Counted from the stretch's first letter, positions 10,612 to 20,806 are shown. The stretch is DNA of 64,000 bases from Branchinecta lynchi (GCA_023053575.1 JAKZAP010000018.1:19496202-19560201); one strand, 5' to 3'. Notes: generated by a model not told the origin, from the sequence alone. Translations and numbers: made by a program.

Positions 10612-13600
10612 CTTGAATTACAAACTAGTTATTGACCAAAACTGGTTATTATGAACGTGTTCCACCCTTATAACAATAATACGGTAACTATTAGTTACTA
10701 TTTCCGTTCCATCCTCACGAAAAGTTATGCTTTGCTTTGGCGCCTTGAATCACAAAATAGTTATGGACCAAAACTGGTTATTACGAGCGTGTTCTACCCT
10801 TCTAACGATAGTAACTATTAGTTACTATTTCCGTTCCATCCTCACGAAAAGTTACTACGCTGACGGTTCCAACCTTCTCGAAATAGTACGAAATAAATAC
10901 GAAATAGTAACCATGCTCGGGAGCGTAGTAAGCGTGGTAACTACGCATTTATATATATATATATTATTTGCAACCCGCCAAATACACAAGGTGGTAGCGG
11001 AGTAAAGAGAATAACGAAAAACAAAACACAAGATAACTGGTGCAACACTGCGATCAGTCAGTTTTATACCTTTCTGGTTTCTACGCTCTGTTAAAAAAGA
11101 AAGATATCTCTTCTTTGCGTGTCCAGTATTTTCGGTTTTGTAGGTTCCTTCTTTTCCTCCCTCCTTGGTACCGTAATAGGAAGATTACGTCTAGATTTGG
11201 GATGAATGATGTTTTCGCGAAAGTTGCCGTATTGAGCAGAAAGCTTTGTGATATCAAGCCAACTGCCACCGTTTCACGGTCTTGAATGTGTTTATTTTTC
11301 GTAGTTTACGTTTTTCTTTTCTCTTTTTTCTTGGGTTGACTCCGCTATTTACCTTTGTTGTTATTCGTGGGTAAGAAAACGAATAAATAAATAACAGTAT
11401 AAAACACAAAATTTAGACATAATTTCTAACTGGGCCTGAAAAATTCATGATGTCATCTCTGTAACGTGATTGGTTAGATTCGCCCGTGGCACGATATTCT
11501 GCTGGAAAATAGAAAAATCGTTCCAGCCTTGATGGCAAAAAGCCAGAACTCCTGCATGCGTAGTAACTACGCCGGAACACGCTCTACAGCACAACTAAAA
11601 TATGGCCAGGGTCCCTGGTTGGCTAAAATACCAGCCCGCTACTACCGAATATGGCGAAAGTTCACACCGACGCGGACAATTTGAATTTCAAAAGAGGCGT
11701 CTATTTCAATGGCTAATGATGCGAAGCTCAGGAACAGTTCAAGTTCAGGTAGTACGGTCCCGTCTTCTTCTTCTTCGGTAGTCTCGTACGTCATACAGCT
11801 TGTTTCACCCTAATTACCGTAGTTACTACGCCTGACAATTTTGTATTCTTGGCGTCAAGGCTAGAACGCATTTTTTCGATTTACGGCAATATGCCACCCC
11901 ACCGGCTAATCCAGCCAATCACGTTACAGAGATTCGTAATTACGACGCTTACTACGCTACCAAGCATGATACAAACTATTTCGAGAAGACTGGAACGTTC
12001 AGCATAGGAACTTTTTATGAAGTTGTAACGAACATAGTAACTAATGGTTAATACTGGAACAAGCTCACAGTTGCTAAATATTTGGAGCACAGAAGTACAA
12101 GCCCGTAGAGATGCGACTAGACAGACAGGAAAAATTTCATTCGACGAAAATCGAAAACATGAATAGCGAAGCAATGAAGAAACGCACTTTCATCCAGTCT
12201 TCAAGCCTACATAAGTGGATAAGTGATGTATAACAAGACTATCGAATCGCAGCCCTATTCGGTTCAAATTGAAGCTTGTATTCCCTACTTACCAATAACG
12301 AAGATACTGTGTTGAAAAGCACATCAACTGAGCGCGGCATAATTCCACCATTCTGCGAGTCTCCTGTCATTGTGTATGTTTTTCCGCTGCCAGTGTTGCC
12401 ATATGCGAAGAGAAGACCATTCTTTCCCCGAATCAGGTCACTGACGAGAGGCCGTGCCACGACGTCGAAGATCTCCTTCTGGTCAGTCTGAAACACACGT
12501 TTGTGTAGGAGCAAAGGACGTGTAACATTTAAATATCTATTCTTTATGTTCCTAATAGCTTAAAAGAGTAGGCTATGGCTAGCAGAAGCCAGACATACAC
12601 AAGGCCGTATCCAGGGGGGGGGGGGGGTCGAATCCCCCCCCCCCCCGAAATCCACAAAACTAGTCGTTTTGGGGGGGCTTTAAAATCTGATCTATGTCTT
12701 TTTTTATACTTTTTGGTCCGACCGCGGGCACCCCCCACCCCCCGAAATAAATTCCTAGATACGGGCCTGGCCACATATATCGTATAGTTGATATAATCTT
12801 CATTTAATTATATAGCAAGAGGACCCTTGCCAAGACGGGCCTAAATATTGTCTTTTATCGCAGTCAGCTTGTAGGATCCATCAAAAGAGTTTTTTTCCTA
12901 ATTCACAGGGACAAAGTTTTACTTTTCCGAAAAGTTGTATTCGCGAGGACTCTCCGGAAATATGCAGCGAAGAGATGTGCAGGTCGGGCGATAGCGGAGA
13001 GGAATTTTTGGCATCATCATCAATTACTTCCATACGGACAAGTTTGTATTTTTTTTCCACTTGATGACGAAAGTGTCTTCAATTCCGAAGTGTCGGGACA
13101 AAGCAGCTGACTTTCCCCTAGCAAAACAGTCCCAACTGATAATCCCAAATTCCTTGGTATAGTCTCCGAAGGACATTGAGAGTTTGAGACAGCCACTGAA
13201 TATGTGGCACAGACAGACGATTAGATTTTCCCAGGCCGATTTGCTCCTTTTTCATCGGTTATAACTGGGGAAGTCCAATGATCATGCGCAAATCCTTGCA
13301 GAAGTTCGAGTCCTGGATCGCTTTCTAAAACTAGCGAAGCGCAAAGCCAGCTTCGGAAAAGTTTTAACCGACGTCGCAAATACATAAACTAGGGCATAAA
13401 TTTGTGGACCTTTCCTTGCAGCCAAATCGCCCTGTAGCTCGATCGACTGTGAGCACTTTTACTAACTATCAGTTTTCTCTGAACGACGTCTTAGGAATGA
13501 CTGAGAGCGTGTTCCACCCTACTTACCATAGTTACTATGCATGACGTCACGAATTCTGTCTTTTTGCCGTCAAGGCTGGCACGATTTTCTATCTTCCAGC

Positions 13601-14044
13601 AGAATATCATGCCGCGGGCCAATCCGACCAATCACGTTAAGTTGCCACGCTTACTACGCTCCCGAGCATGGTAAGCAAATAGTTACTATTTAGAGAAGGT
13701 TGGAACGGCCAGCGTAACAACTTTTTGCGAGGTTGGAACGAAAATAGTAACTAATAATTATTGTTAGAGGGGTGGAACACGCTCTGAATGATAGTAGGGT
13801 TATTTTATAAGAAACCCTTAATGGAGCTTCTCCGGGGAAGAGGCAAATAAATTCACAGCATGTAAGCTTCACGATACTAAGCTACTTATGGCAAAGTGGA
13901 GTTTTACCTGTTCATCAAAGACTCGCGTGAATGTGTACTGTGTGGCCTTGGCATTCTGAGTCTGGGCTTTCATTGCAAGACTCCCATCTGGAGGTGCGAT
14001 CTCTATCACCTTTTCTCCAATTACTCGAACACATCTTTCTTCAG
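10463..14044 (-). CDS. KIF23: Kinesin-6 motor protein KIF23/MKLP1 (exons 2-4 of gene)
   Basis: KIF23 is the kinesin subunit of centralspindlin, which bundles antiparallel midzone microtubules and recruits the cytokinesis machinery. Three minus-strand exons (14044-13908, 12487-12293, 10611-10463) join in phase to give about 160 residues of motor domain. In order they carry a kinesin N-terminal strand, the segment [16 protein letters not shown], the P-loop GNTGSGKT, and the start of the long loop-6 insertion ([14 protein letters not shown]) diagnostic of kinesin-6. All junctions have AG acceptors and GTA donors. The exon upstream of 14044 and all exons below 10463 were not found. The introns are full of transposons: a CR1-like LINE lies just upstream, MITE A copies in introns 2 and 3, and a hAT MITE after exon 4. 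KIF20 is the nearest alternative; the loop-6 sequence fits KIF23 better. Confidence 0.88.
10601..10857 (-). repeat. Tandem duplication of exon 4 acceptor plus MITE end
   Basis: A segment of about 127 bp (10601-10727) is repeated from 10733 to about 10857. Each unit holds the first bases of KIF23 exon 4, the same AG acceptor context (TGATTCAAG|GCG in the second copy), about 40 bp of intron and the first 75 bp of MITE A. The two units differ by scattered substitutions, so the duplication is not recent. The second copy preserves an apparently usable but decoy acceptor. Confidence 0.8.
10785..11584 (-). mobile_element. MITE family A, copy 3, interrupted by LINE tails
   Basis: The ends GAGCGTGTTC and GGAACACGCTC are flanked by TAC at 10782-10784 and 11585-11587. 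It is homologous to other copies from 10785 to about 10950 and from about 11455 to 11584. The break falls at ACTACGCAT|ATCTCTGTAACG, where other copies are continuous. LINE 3' fragments (10950-11440) occupy the gap. Confidence 0.8.
10950..11440 (+). mobile_element. 5'-truncated CR1-like LINE 3' end (plus an antisense tail)
   Basis: On the plus strand 11040-11285 encodes [20 protein letters not shown] and [19 protein letters not shown]. These match the order of the last 70 residues of the LINE ORF at 14744-17398 (FYMLLNKGDVKRV, FLLYLPRSFRNRRLIGQYQ). The tail is GTGGGTAAGAAAACGAATAAATAAATAA. At 10950-11035 an antisense TATTTGCAACCCGCCAAA tail resembles the LINE end at 3080-3130. It is inserted inside MITE A copy 3. 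Confidence 0.7.
11585..11802. other. Intron sequence, nothing recognised
   Basis: KIF23 intron 3 sequence between two MITE A copies, with a short TCTTCTTCTTC run at about 11765. No feature is supported. Confidence 0.4.
11803..12066 (+). mobile_element. MITE family A, copy 4 (decayed)
   Basis: Retains the family order: TTTCACCCTAATTACCGTAG, GGCGTCAAGGCTAGAACG, CCAATCACGTTACAGAG, then TAGTAACTAATGG. Both termini are degraded (left TTTCACCCT, right ACTGGAACAAGCTC). Substitution load is clearly higher than in copies 1, 5 and 7, so it is an older insertion. Confidence 0.7.
12293..12487 (-). CDS. KIF23: KIF23 exon 3 (P-loop exon)
   Basis: 195-bp phase 0/0 exon of 65 codons. The acceptor is GTGTTTCAG|ACT and the donor TTATTG|GTAAGT. 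It holds [20 protein letters not shown], the ATP-binding [15 protein letters not shown] (residues 28-42 of the exon) and [15 protein letters not shown]. The P-loop lysine and threonine are intact. Confidence 0.92.
12598..12772. mobile_element. Short inverted-terminus MITE with G/C tracts
   Basis: The left end is AAGGCCGTATCCAGGGGGG and the right end is CCTAGATACGGGCCTGG, an imperfect terminal inverted repeat. G, C and G tracts lie internally, and TTTTTGGTCCGACCGCGGGC precedes the right end. CAGGCCCGTATC-like termini are common among hAT-type MITEs, but I found no clean 8-bp duplication. It lies in KIF23 intron 2 (between exons 2 and 3). Confidence 0.55.
12773..13504. other. KIF23 intron, no feature recognised
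   Basis: Contains ACCCTTGCCAAGACGGGCC at about 12823-12841, a decayed relative of the stem-loop repeated at 52945 and 61792. Otherwise nothing with repeats or coding signal. Confidence 0.4.
13505..13784 (+). mobile_element. MITE family A, copy 5
   Basis: Complete element of 280 bp with GAGCGTGTTCCACCCT / GGGGTGGAACACGCTC ends. TGA flanks it on both sides (13502-13504 and 13785-13787). Compared with copies 1 and 7 it has lost about 25 bp around the GTAGTTACTACG block. It lies in KIF23 intron 2, about 120 bp from exon 2. Confidence 0.85.
13908..14044 (-). CDS. KIF23: KIF23 exon 2
   Basis: 137-bp exon bounded by TTAATTAG|CT upstream and CAG|GTAAAA downstream. It starts with two bases completing a codon, then encodes 45 residues from [20 protein letters not shown] to [12 protein letters not shown], ending in phase 0. 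This is the second beta-strand block of the motor domain. The CR1-like LINE begins about 230 bp upstream in the preceding intron. Confidence 0.85.
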
Positions 14045-14273
14045 CTAATTAAAAACAAATGGTATCAGTAATTAGGTGTTTACCAAAAAGACCTCCCTTG
14101 ACTGAACAAGCAGGGTACGGCACACTGCACTGGCTGGTTGACAAAGCTGCTGACTGTTAGGACAAAAAGCGTAAACTGTCTGCGCTCGATCTCCATTCAC
14201 ATCAGGTTTACACCTAAAATCACCCTAAACTCATTCAGCCTAAGATCATCTCAGTTAACAGATTATTTGTTAA

Positions 14274-14747
14274 AGACCAACTATCACGGAGGGAAGAGAG
14301 ATTCTCAGACTGGAAAAAAAAACAAGAACAACACAGGACAATGACTCGTTTGATTTATCTCTGTTCAAGAACTGTTCTGGAGTTGCTGAAGCCACCCGGA
14401 TTGGCAATTCCCGGTGTGTCAAGATTGCTTTTAGTGATCAAGGGTCTCTTATTTCGGCTCTTAGACTGGGGTTGAAAATTGAATATGAATTGATCCGTGT
14501 CTATGAATTTAAGAAAATCCCGAGATGCTGTAACAAATGCCAGTCTCCTGAACATCTAATTGCTAACTGTCCTAGTGCCTGCCATAAATGTGCTAGATGC
14601 TCTGGTCCTCATGAGCACTGCAAAGACACCCCATGTACGGATCCGATAAAATGCGCAAACTGTGGTGATGATCATGTGGCATTTAGTCTTCGCTGTCCTC
14701 GTCTCCTGGCTCTTGTTAAGACCGCTACAGGGCGCCTTCATAAATGA
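14274..14747 (+). CDS. LINE ORF1 fragment with zinc knuckles
   Basis: The frame is open from the stop at 14271-14273 to TGA at 14745-14747. The first part encodes a gag-like segment (FKNCSGVAEATRIGNSRCVK, then ISALRLGLKIEYELIRVYEF). Two or three zinc knuckles follow: CCNKCQSPEHLIANC fits C-x2-C-x4-H-x4-C, and CANCGDDHVAFSLRC is a variant. Such ORF1 proteins bind the element RNA. The N-terminal half is absent or frame-shifted, so this copy is 5'-truncated. The first ATG in this frame is at 14472. Confidence 0.7.
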   Translation, partial: RPTITEGREILRLEKKTRTTQDNDSFDLSLFKNCSGVAEATRIGNSRCVKIAFSDQGSLISALRLGLKIEYELIRVYEFKKIPRCCNKCQSPEHLIANCPSACHKCARCSGPHEHCKDTPCTDPIKCANCGDDHVAFSLRCPRLLALVKTATGRLHK

Positions 14748-17398
14748 ACTGTCGCAAAATTTCGGTGTGCTCGTTTAACATTAACGGGACTAAAGATAAA
14801 ATGCCAAGTCTGGAGGAAAAGTTGAGCCGTTTTGATGTCCCTCTCCTGCAAGAACACTTGCTTCCTGCCTGCAGCGTGAACTTTTTGCGAAGGAATTGTG
14901 ATCACATTGTGTTTAGTACCAATGCTAGACGGACTCGGGGTAGGCCTTCTGGTGGCCTCGCGTGTTATATCAGACGGACTCTTGCAGATTTATCACCGGT
15001 GTGCTACCACTCATCTGAGCATTTTCTAGCTGTAAGACTTGGTGACTCTGTCCTAATTAATGCTTACCTGCCGCATGATAAAAAGTCGGTACAGTCGTTC
15101 TCGAGTTTTGCCAAGTCTTGTGATAAGCTACAAGGTCTAATTAGCGGAATTGAATCTCTTGGGTATTCATGGCTTCTTGCCGGTGATCTAAACTGCAACA
15201 TTCACATATCATCCAGTCGATCTGAGACCCTTCTAAATGCTCTACCAGCTGCGCATAGGATTATAAATAAAGATTGCAGCTTCTCATATATCCATAATAG
15301 TGGTGCAGTTTCTGATTTGGACCATTGTGTGTGTTCGCCCCTTCTTCATTCCTCTGATGTTCATGTCGACGATGAGGAAAGAGACTATGACCATCTCCCC
15401 CTTAATTTAGATCTATCTATCAGCTCTACAATCAGTTTCAGTGCTCCTCCCAAGCCTAAGAAATGGGTTTGCAAACGTGATTGGGGTAATGCAAATTGGT
15501 CACTCTATTTTTCGACTCTTGCTTTTCTGTTATCCACTATTTCGGTGCCTTATCATCTTCTTGGCGCTGGTTATTTTGTCAGTGATGCTCGTGGTAAGTT
15601 AAACTCTTACTACAGAAATATCGTTTCTTCAATTAAACAAGCTGAAGCAATAGCTGTTCCGTTGATTCGCGTGCGACTTAACACCCGTAAGACCTTTTGG
15701 AAGTGTGATCCAGAACTTAAGAAAGTGAAGAACCAAGCCAAGTTTTGGTTGAAAATGTGGATTGCTTGCGGTAGACCTTCTAGTGGGCAAGTTTTTAGCA
15801 TCAAGCAGAGAACAAAATCGGCTTATAAACGTCATCTTCGTGCAGTTCGGTTTTCGGGCGCTGAATTTCCGACTAATGGTAATCAGTGGCAAAATGTGCT
15901 CAATGCGTCGAAACTCGAAGATTCTTCTTCTAGTGATATTATTCCAAGATTGTCGTGGATTAAACACTATACGCGCATTTTTTCCGTGATTAATTATGAT
16001 GTTCATAGCCGTTTTAATGCTTTAGTGGTGAAGGTTCTTCCTAATAGTGTGAGCCAAAGACATGTTATACCTGTTGATAAATCTAATATTGTGAAATCTC
16101 TTCGACGGTTAAAGTCAAAGTCTTGTGACCTTGATGGTATTTGTGCGGCTCATCTTGATCCGAAGTCAGCTGAACTTCTATCACATCTTCAGTTATTATT
16201 TCAGATGTGCCTTTCAAGGTCTATTGTTCCTGATTCATTTTTATGTGGAAGTGTTACTTCTATTTTAAAGAAAGGAAAAGATCTAAATTCGTGTAATTCT
16301 TACAGGCCAATTACCGTCGCCTGTACTCTAAGCAAATTATTTGAGTACGTTCTACTTCCACATATCGATGAATTTGTCAATTATGAAGCTAACCAGTTCG
16401 GTTTCAGGTCAGGTCTGAGCTGTCAACATGCTCATCGTGTTTTAGCTCAGCTTATTAAGGAAGCCACTCGGAATAGTTATAGTCTTCATTTTTGCACCCT
16501 TGATATATCTAAAGCATTCGATAGTGTTTGCCATGCTCAAGCTTGGTATGCTCTTAGTCAACTAGGTGTGAATGCGTCTGTGATTCTGGTTCTGAAGTTT
16601 TGGTATTCAAATTCTTATTTAAGATTAAAGTCAGGAAGTGGTGATTTTTTCGGACATATACCAGTTAAGTGTGGAGTTAGACAGGGGGGAGTTCTCTCCC
16701 CTCATATCTTTAATGCTTCTATTGAAAATGTTTTGTCTGGTATACGTAGTTCTTGTTTTACAGGATTCACAGACGTATCATACTTAGCTTATGCTGACGA
16801 TTTGCTTCTTATTAGCCGAACTGAGGCCGGTTTAGCGCGTTCTGTCCGCTCCGTCGCCGCTGCATTTGCAAGAATTGGATTATTGCTAAACGTAGATAAA
16901 TGTGAATTTCTTATATTTAATGGGGTCAGTTCGTCTCATCCTTTGGATTGCATTTCTTTTTCTGTACCACAAGTCACTTCTTTTCGATGGCTTGGGATTT
17001 CTGTTTGCAATTCTCTAAGTTCTTTTCGTTTTCAGACAATTCGGGATATTCAGATTAAGCTTAAACTGGGGTATTCTAAAATTGTTGGAAATCGTGGACA
17101 TTTCCGGCGACAAGCACTTACAAAGCTGTACTCGAGTTTCTGCGACCATTCTGTGTTATTTTGTGCTGGGTTTTATATGCTTCTGAATAAAGGTGACGTA
17201 AAGAGGGTCAAGACGGATTACTATCGGTATTGTAAGTTCTTACTTTATTTACCACGTTCATTTCGGAACCGAAGGTTAATTGGTCAATATCAGGCAACGG
17301 ATATGGTTCTTTCAGTGGAAAAACTAAGTTCAAAATTAACTGATGAAGCGCCAATCCGTCTTGGTCCTAACAATCGTCTTATCCGCCTCTTTTGCTAA
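14744..17398 (+). CDS. LINE ORF2: endonuclease-reverse transcriptase
   Basis: 884-residue intact protein. The endonuclease domain (about 1-225) starts ISVCSFNINGTKDKM and carries LLQEH, AGDLNCN (about 145), SDLDH (about 190) and YDHLP (about 215), the expected catalytic residues of APE-type nucleases. The reverse transcriptase (about 420-740) has LDISKAFDS (about 584), GVRQGGVLSP (about 643) and the catalytic YADD (about 682). The C-terminus (YRYCKFLLYLPRSFRNRR) matches the truncated copy at 11040. It nicks target DNA and copies element RNA in place. Starting ATG overlaps the ORF1 stop, which suggests termination-reinitiation. CR1-like by tail and domain layout. Confidence 0.92.
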   Translation: MNCRKISVCSFNINGTKDKMPSLEEKLSRFDVPLLQEHLLPACSVNFLRRNCDHIVFSTNARRTRGRPSGGLACYIRRTLADLSPVCYHSSEHFLAVRLGDSVLINAYLPHDKKSVQSFSSFAKSCDKLQGLISGIESLGYSWLLAGDLNCNIHISSSRSETLLNALPAAHRIINKDCSFSYIHNSGAVSDLDHCVCSPLLHSSDVHVDDEERDYDHLPLNLDLSISSTISFSAPPKPKKWVCKRDWGNANWSLYFSTLAFLLSTISVPYHLLGAGYFVSDARGKLNSYYRNIVSSIKQAEAIAVPLIRVRLNTRKTFWKCDPELKKVKNQAKFWLKMWIACGRPSSGQVFSIKQRTKSAYKRHLRAVRFSGAEFPTNGNQWQNVLNASKLEDSSSSDIIPRLSWIKHYTRIFSVINYDVHSRFNALVVKVLPNSVSQRHVIPVDKSNIVKSLRRLKSKSCDLDGICAAHLDPKSAELLSHLQLLFQMCLSRSIVPDSFLCGSVTSILKKGKDLNSCNSYRPITVACTLSKLFEYVLLPHIDEFVNYEANQFGFRSGLSCQHAHRVLAQLIKEATRNSYSLHFCTLDISKAFDSVCHAQAWYALSQLGVNASVILVLKFWYSNSYLRLKSGSGDFFGHIPVKCGVRQGGVLSPHIFNASIENVLSGIRSSCFTGFTDVSYLAYADDLLLISRTEAGLARSVRSVAAAFARIGLLLNVDKCEFLIFNGVSSSHPLDCISFSVPQVTSFRWLGISVCNSLSSFRFQTIRDIQIKLKLGYSKIVGNRGHFRRQALTKLYSSFCDHSVLFCAGFYMLLNKGDVKRVKTDYYRYCKFLLYLPRSFRNRRLIGQYQATDMVLSVEKLSSKLTDEAPIRLGPNNRLIRLFC

Positions 17399-17520
17399 AT
17401 TGTTATTTCTTTTTCTTGTATTTTGTGTTATTTGTAGTTCTTTGTTTTTTCTCCTTGTACTCCACTTTTTCCCTTTGTAAGTGGGTAAGAAATAAATTAT
17501 TATTATTATTATTAATACTG

Positions 17521-19382
17521 TTCGAACAACGGAAAGCATGTTCTTGACGCTCGTCCCTGTTAGGCTTCCAGGGGCGTCGCAAGGTCATTTTTGTTGGGGG
17601 GTGGGGGGTGCAATCCTAATCCTTGAACAGCTAGGATTAAGTACATTTTTGCGAAACACAATTGGACAATATATTGCCGGACACGATTGTGGTAGCATTT
17701 CCTATTTCTTATATCCGGGAATTAAATCGAGCGCCGTAGTTGGACATTTTCTAATCCAATTTATGTTATATTGACGGTGCAAAACGGATAAGTCAGCTAC
17801 ATTCTGTTAAGCTATATTTCGGCACTTCTTGGCCATTCCCAAAACTTACCGAATGCTAGTAACTGAGAATTCGAGCTCGATCACTAAAGGGCAGCATTAA
17901 AGATGATTAGCCAGCTACTAAGTGTCGTTTTTGCGAAACCAAATTGGAGAATATATTGCCGGACACGATTGCAGTAGCAGTTTCTATTTCTTATATCCAG
18001 GAATTAAACAGAGCGCCGCAGTTGAAAATCTTCTAAATCCAATTTTTGTACCCTGTAGGTTAAAATTTAACTTCTTTTAAAACAAATTATATCTTTTACT
18101 GTGGATTTAACACAAGATCATATGAATGTCCAGAAACCGGATGCAGGGACGTACCGGCAGCAGTAGCTACTGTACTGTAGGGCGTAGGCTAGTCAATACT
18201 ACCTACCCATGACCACATAAAGCGAGAGCCACAGGAGAGATTTTTTTAAGTTTGCTATTTCCTGCCAAATTCAACTATTTCCATGCAGATTTTAGCCTAT
18301 TATGTTTCTGAAATAACAGTCTAAAACTGGCTTGAAACCCCAGTTTAAATGATGCAAAGCAGGCGGAATTTTCAAAACGTTTATGATTAGACCGTCTTTT
18401 GGGATCCAAAATAAAAGTAAGGAGTATCGATGAAATCATAGATCAGCCCGTTTATCTGCGACCAGTACTTCACTCGATGTCTTTGAGTTTCAAGGTTCGT
18501 ACTTCCGAATCCCTAACGAATAAATTACCGAATCCCAGTTATGATACCGAATAAGTTTACCAATAGCATGTTCGAGATTCGGTACATCTACCGTATCCCG
18601 GTTATTATACCGAACTGTTTCGGTATCCAAAGACTACCAAACAATAATTCCAAACAATAAATCCAAAGACTACCTACGGAATAGTGGCAATTATCCCGAA
18701 TATATTACCGAATCTCAATTATTTACCATACAAATTGAGACCGATAGCCTATTCAGGATTTGGTAGCTACACAGAACAGTTTTGGTATCCAAAAACTACC
18801 AAATAATATTCGTATTCGGTATAATTTCGTGGAAACTGGAACAGAAGTCCGGATTCGTGGTAACTACTGAATACTGATACCGAATCTCAATCATGATACT
18901 GAATGATTCTGGCCCGATACAATAGATTTGTAACCGATAGCCTATTTGGGATTATGTAGAACTACTGAATCCCCGTAAATATACCGCATGGTTCTAGTAT
19001 GTAAAAAATACCGAACTATTTTAGTTACAAATTTTCGGCCTCAGTGCAAAAATTTACTGAATCTCGAAAAGTTGGGGGGGGGGGGGGGGCTTCACCCCCT
19101 TCCCGACGCCCCATGTAGGTTTCTCTCTATGTCAAGCTGCAACACAACAGCTACTTGATTATGCCAAGCAGATTTCTGATCGGACAAATCCTTTCCCAAA
19201 ACCTTCTGAATAAAAGAAAAAATCTGTATCCCAGTAGTGGCACGACTAGAGGTGCCCCCCCCCCCCCCCCCCCCCCCTGTTAACTTCTTTTCTTTTCCTG
19301 ACCTTGTTTTTTCAAAACAAATGGCCAGTTAAGTGGGACTTAAGGCTAGCTCACCCATAACTGAATATATAGTTCAGCCTAT
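17521..19382. other. Repeat-rich intergenic or intronic sequence, no gene
   Basis: 17575-17610 holds a G tract. At about 17770-17830 GTGCAAAACGGATAAGTCAGC and AGCTATATTTCGGC match the foldback repeat at 52810. The blocks AACACAATTGGACAATATATTGCCGG and GGAATTAAATCGAGCGCC at 17650-17750 are repeated at 17930-18030, about 280 bp apart. 18500-19070 is a degenerate array of TACCGAAT/ATTCGGTA motifs. Long G and C tracts lie near 19075-19090 and 19255-19277. No exon recognised. Confidence 0.45.
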
Positions 19383-19639
19383 GAGCGTGTTCCATCCTAC
19401 TTACCGTAGTTACTACGCATGACGTCCACGAATTCTGGCTTTTTGCCGTCAAGGCTGGAACGACTTTTCTATTTTCCAGCAGAATATCACGCCAAGGGCG
19501 AATCCGGCCAATCATGTTACAGAGATCCGTAGCTACTACATTCGAGAAGGTTGGAACGGTCCAGCGTAGTAACTTTTGGTGAGGTTGGAACGGAAATAGT
19601 AACTAATAGTTATTATTTGTCGATGGGTGGAACACGCTC
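19383..19639 (+). mobile_element. MITE family A, copy 6
   Basis: Ends GAGCGTGTTCCATCCT and GGGTGGAACACGCTC, flanked by TAT at 19380-19382 and 19640-19642. At 257 bp it is shorter than copies 1 and 7; the missing segment is the GAGCATGGTAAGC block. Confidence 0.85.
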
Positions 19640-20501
19640 TATGTTTTCCCTAAATTCACCTTCATCAAGGGGCTTGACTCTGCAATAGACTTCAACAGGT
19701 TGAAGCAGCGCTTCATTGCTGTTCACTCGCCTTCCAGGTTGATTCCTCCCAGGAGTCTTTGCACGAACCCGTCTGAAAAGTTCGAATTTGCGTTAATACA
19801 AGTAATGGGCGTAAAACAAGAGTATGTATCTAATGTAATCAACCTTTGCAAACATTCAGTTATAATGGCTAGTGTGAACTATCGTGATTTAGCAACCAAA
19901 AAGCTGACTTTTCTTTGATCTAGTGTGACCACCGGCCAAAATCAGTGTATAACACTAGCCTCGTTTTTGTTGCAATAGCGCTGCCGCATCGCTGCTGCAG
20001 CACTTCTTTGCTTTTGCATAATATGCGTTTTTGTATTCACTTTCTTCTTGGTTGAAGCGGCAGCGCTGCAGCATCTTGCAGGGAAGCACGGACTTGGTCG
20101 GGGAGCAAGTCCGTGATTCTCGAGAAGCGCTGCCGTCTTCCTCGGAAGCGCTGCCGTCTTCCTCGGAAGCGCTGCCGTATTCCTCGGAAGCGCTGCCGTC
20201 TTCCTCGGAAGCGCTGTAGTGCAAACACGGATGTAGGAAGAATCAGTCCGGAATCGGCCGAGAAGTGGACCTGCAGCATGCAACAAGAACGAGGCTACTG
20301 TTGCAGTTCCTACCTTGCAGGTTTCTCCTGACCTGGACACTCTTATAGTTTCCTACAAGGGATGTTTCTTCTTATCTGGCTGTAAAGTGAATCTCCCAAT
20401 CTGATGTTTGTTCAAGTATCTACAGAACCTGCTATCTGTAGGTGTTGGCTGCTCTAATGCTCTCCTGAGCAGGAGTTTTGCTTCATTTTTGCAGTGATAT
20501 G
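19640..20501. other. Unassigned sequence with a 21-bp minisatellite
   Basis: The notable feature is a GC-rich array at about 20125-20217. The unit GAAGCGCTGCCGTCTTCCTCG is repeated about 4.5 times with one C-to-A change in the third unit. On either side are palindromic GCTGCAGCA-type motifs. The array is open in several frames on both strands, which creates long but uninformative open frames. A segment at 20290-20335 (TGTTGCAGTTCCTACCTTGC) recurs inverted at 21010-21055. Confidence 0.5.
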
Positions 20502-20806
20502 GAGCGTGTTCCATCCTACTTACCGTAGTTACTACGCATGACGTCACGGATTCTGGCTTTCTGCCGTCAAGGCTGGAACGATGTTTCTATTTTCCAGCAG
20601 AATATCATGCCACGGGCGAATCCGACCAATCACGTTGCAGAGATACGTAGTTACTACGCTTACCACGCTCCCGAGCATGGTAAGCAAATAGTAACTATTA
20701 GTTACTATTTCGAGAAGGTTGGAACGGTCAGCGTAGTAACTTTTCGTGAGGATGGAACAGAAATAGTAACTATTAGTAACTATTGTTAGAAGGGTGGAAC
20801 ACGCTC
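20502..20806 (+). mobile_element. MITE family A, copy 7
   Basis: 305-bp copy, colinear with copy 1 along its full length. Ends GAGCGTGTTCCATCCT / AGGGTGGAACACGCTC, flanks ATG at 20499-20501 and 20807-20809. This is the cleanest example of the 3-bp target duplication. Confidence 0.88.

Larger units (their letters stand above)
14274..17520 (+). mobile_element. CR1-like non-LTR retrotransposon (LINE), 5'-truncated
   Basis: Two ORFs overlap by ATGA at 14744-14747. ORF1 ends in zinc knuckles; ORF2 has apurinic endonuclease and reverse transcriptase domains but no RNase H. The 3' end is GTGGGTAAGAAATAAATTATT followed by (ATT)n, the microsatellite tail usual for CR1/L2-type elements. ORF2 is intact, so insertion is fairly recent, but ORF1 has no start codon and stops lie upstream of 14274. 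It sits in the KIF23 intron upstream of exon 2, in antisense to that gene. Confidence 0.85.

Noticed and set aside
20120..20220. Possible CRISPR-like array
   Set aside because: Units are contiguous with no spacers, and the genome is eukaryotic. It is a minisatellite.
19942..20340. 132-codon minus-strand frame with repeated ALPRKTA
   Set aside because: Produced by the 21-bp minisatellite; several frames on both strands are open for the same reason.
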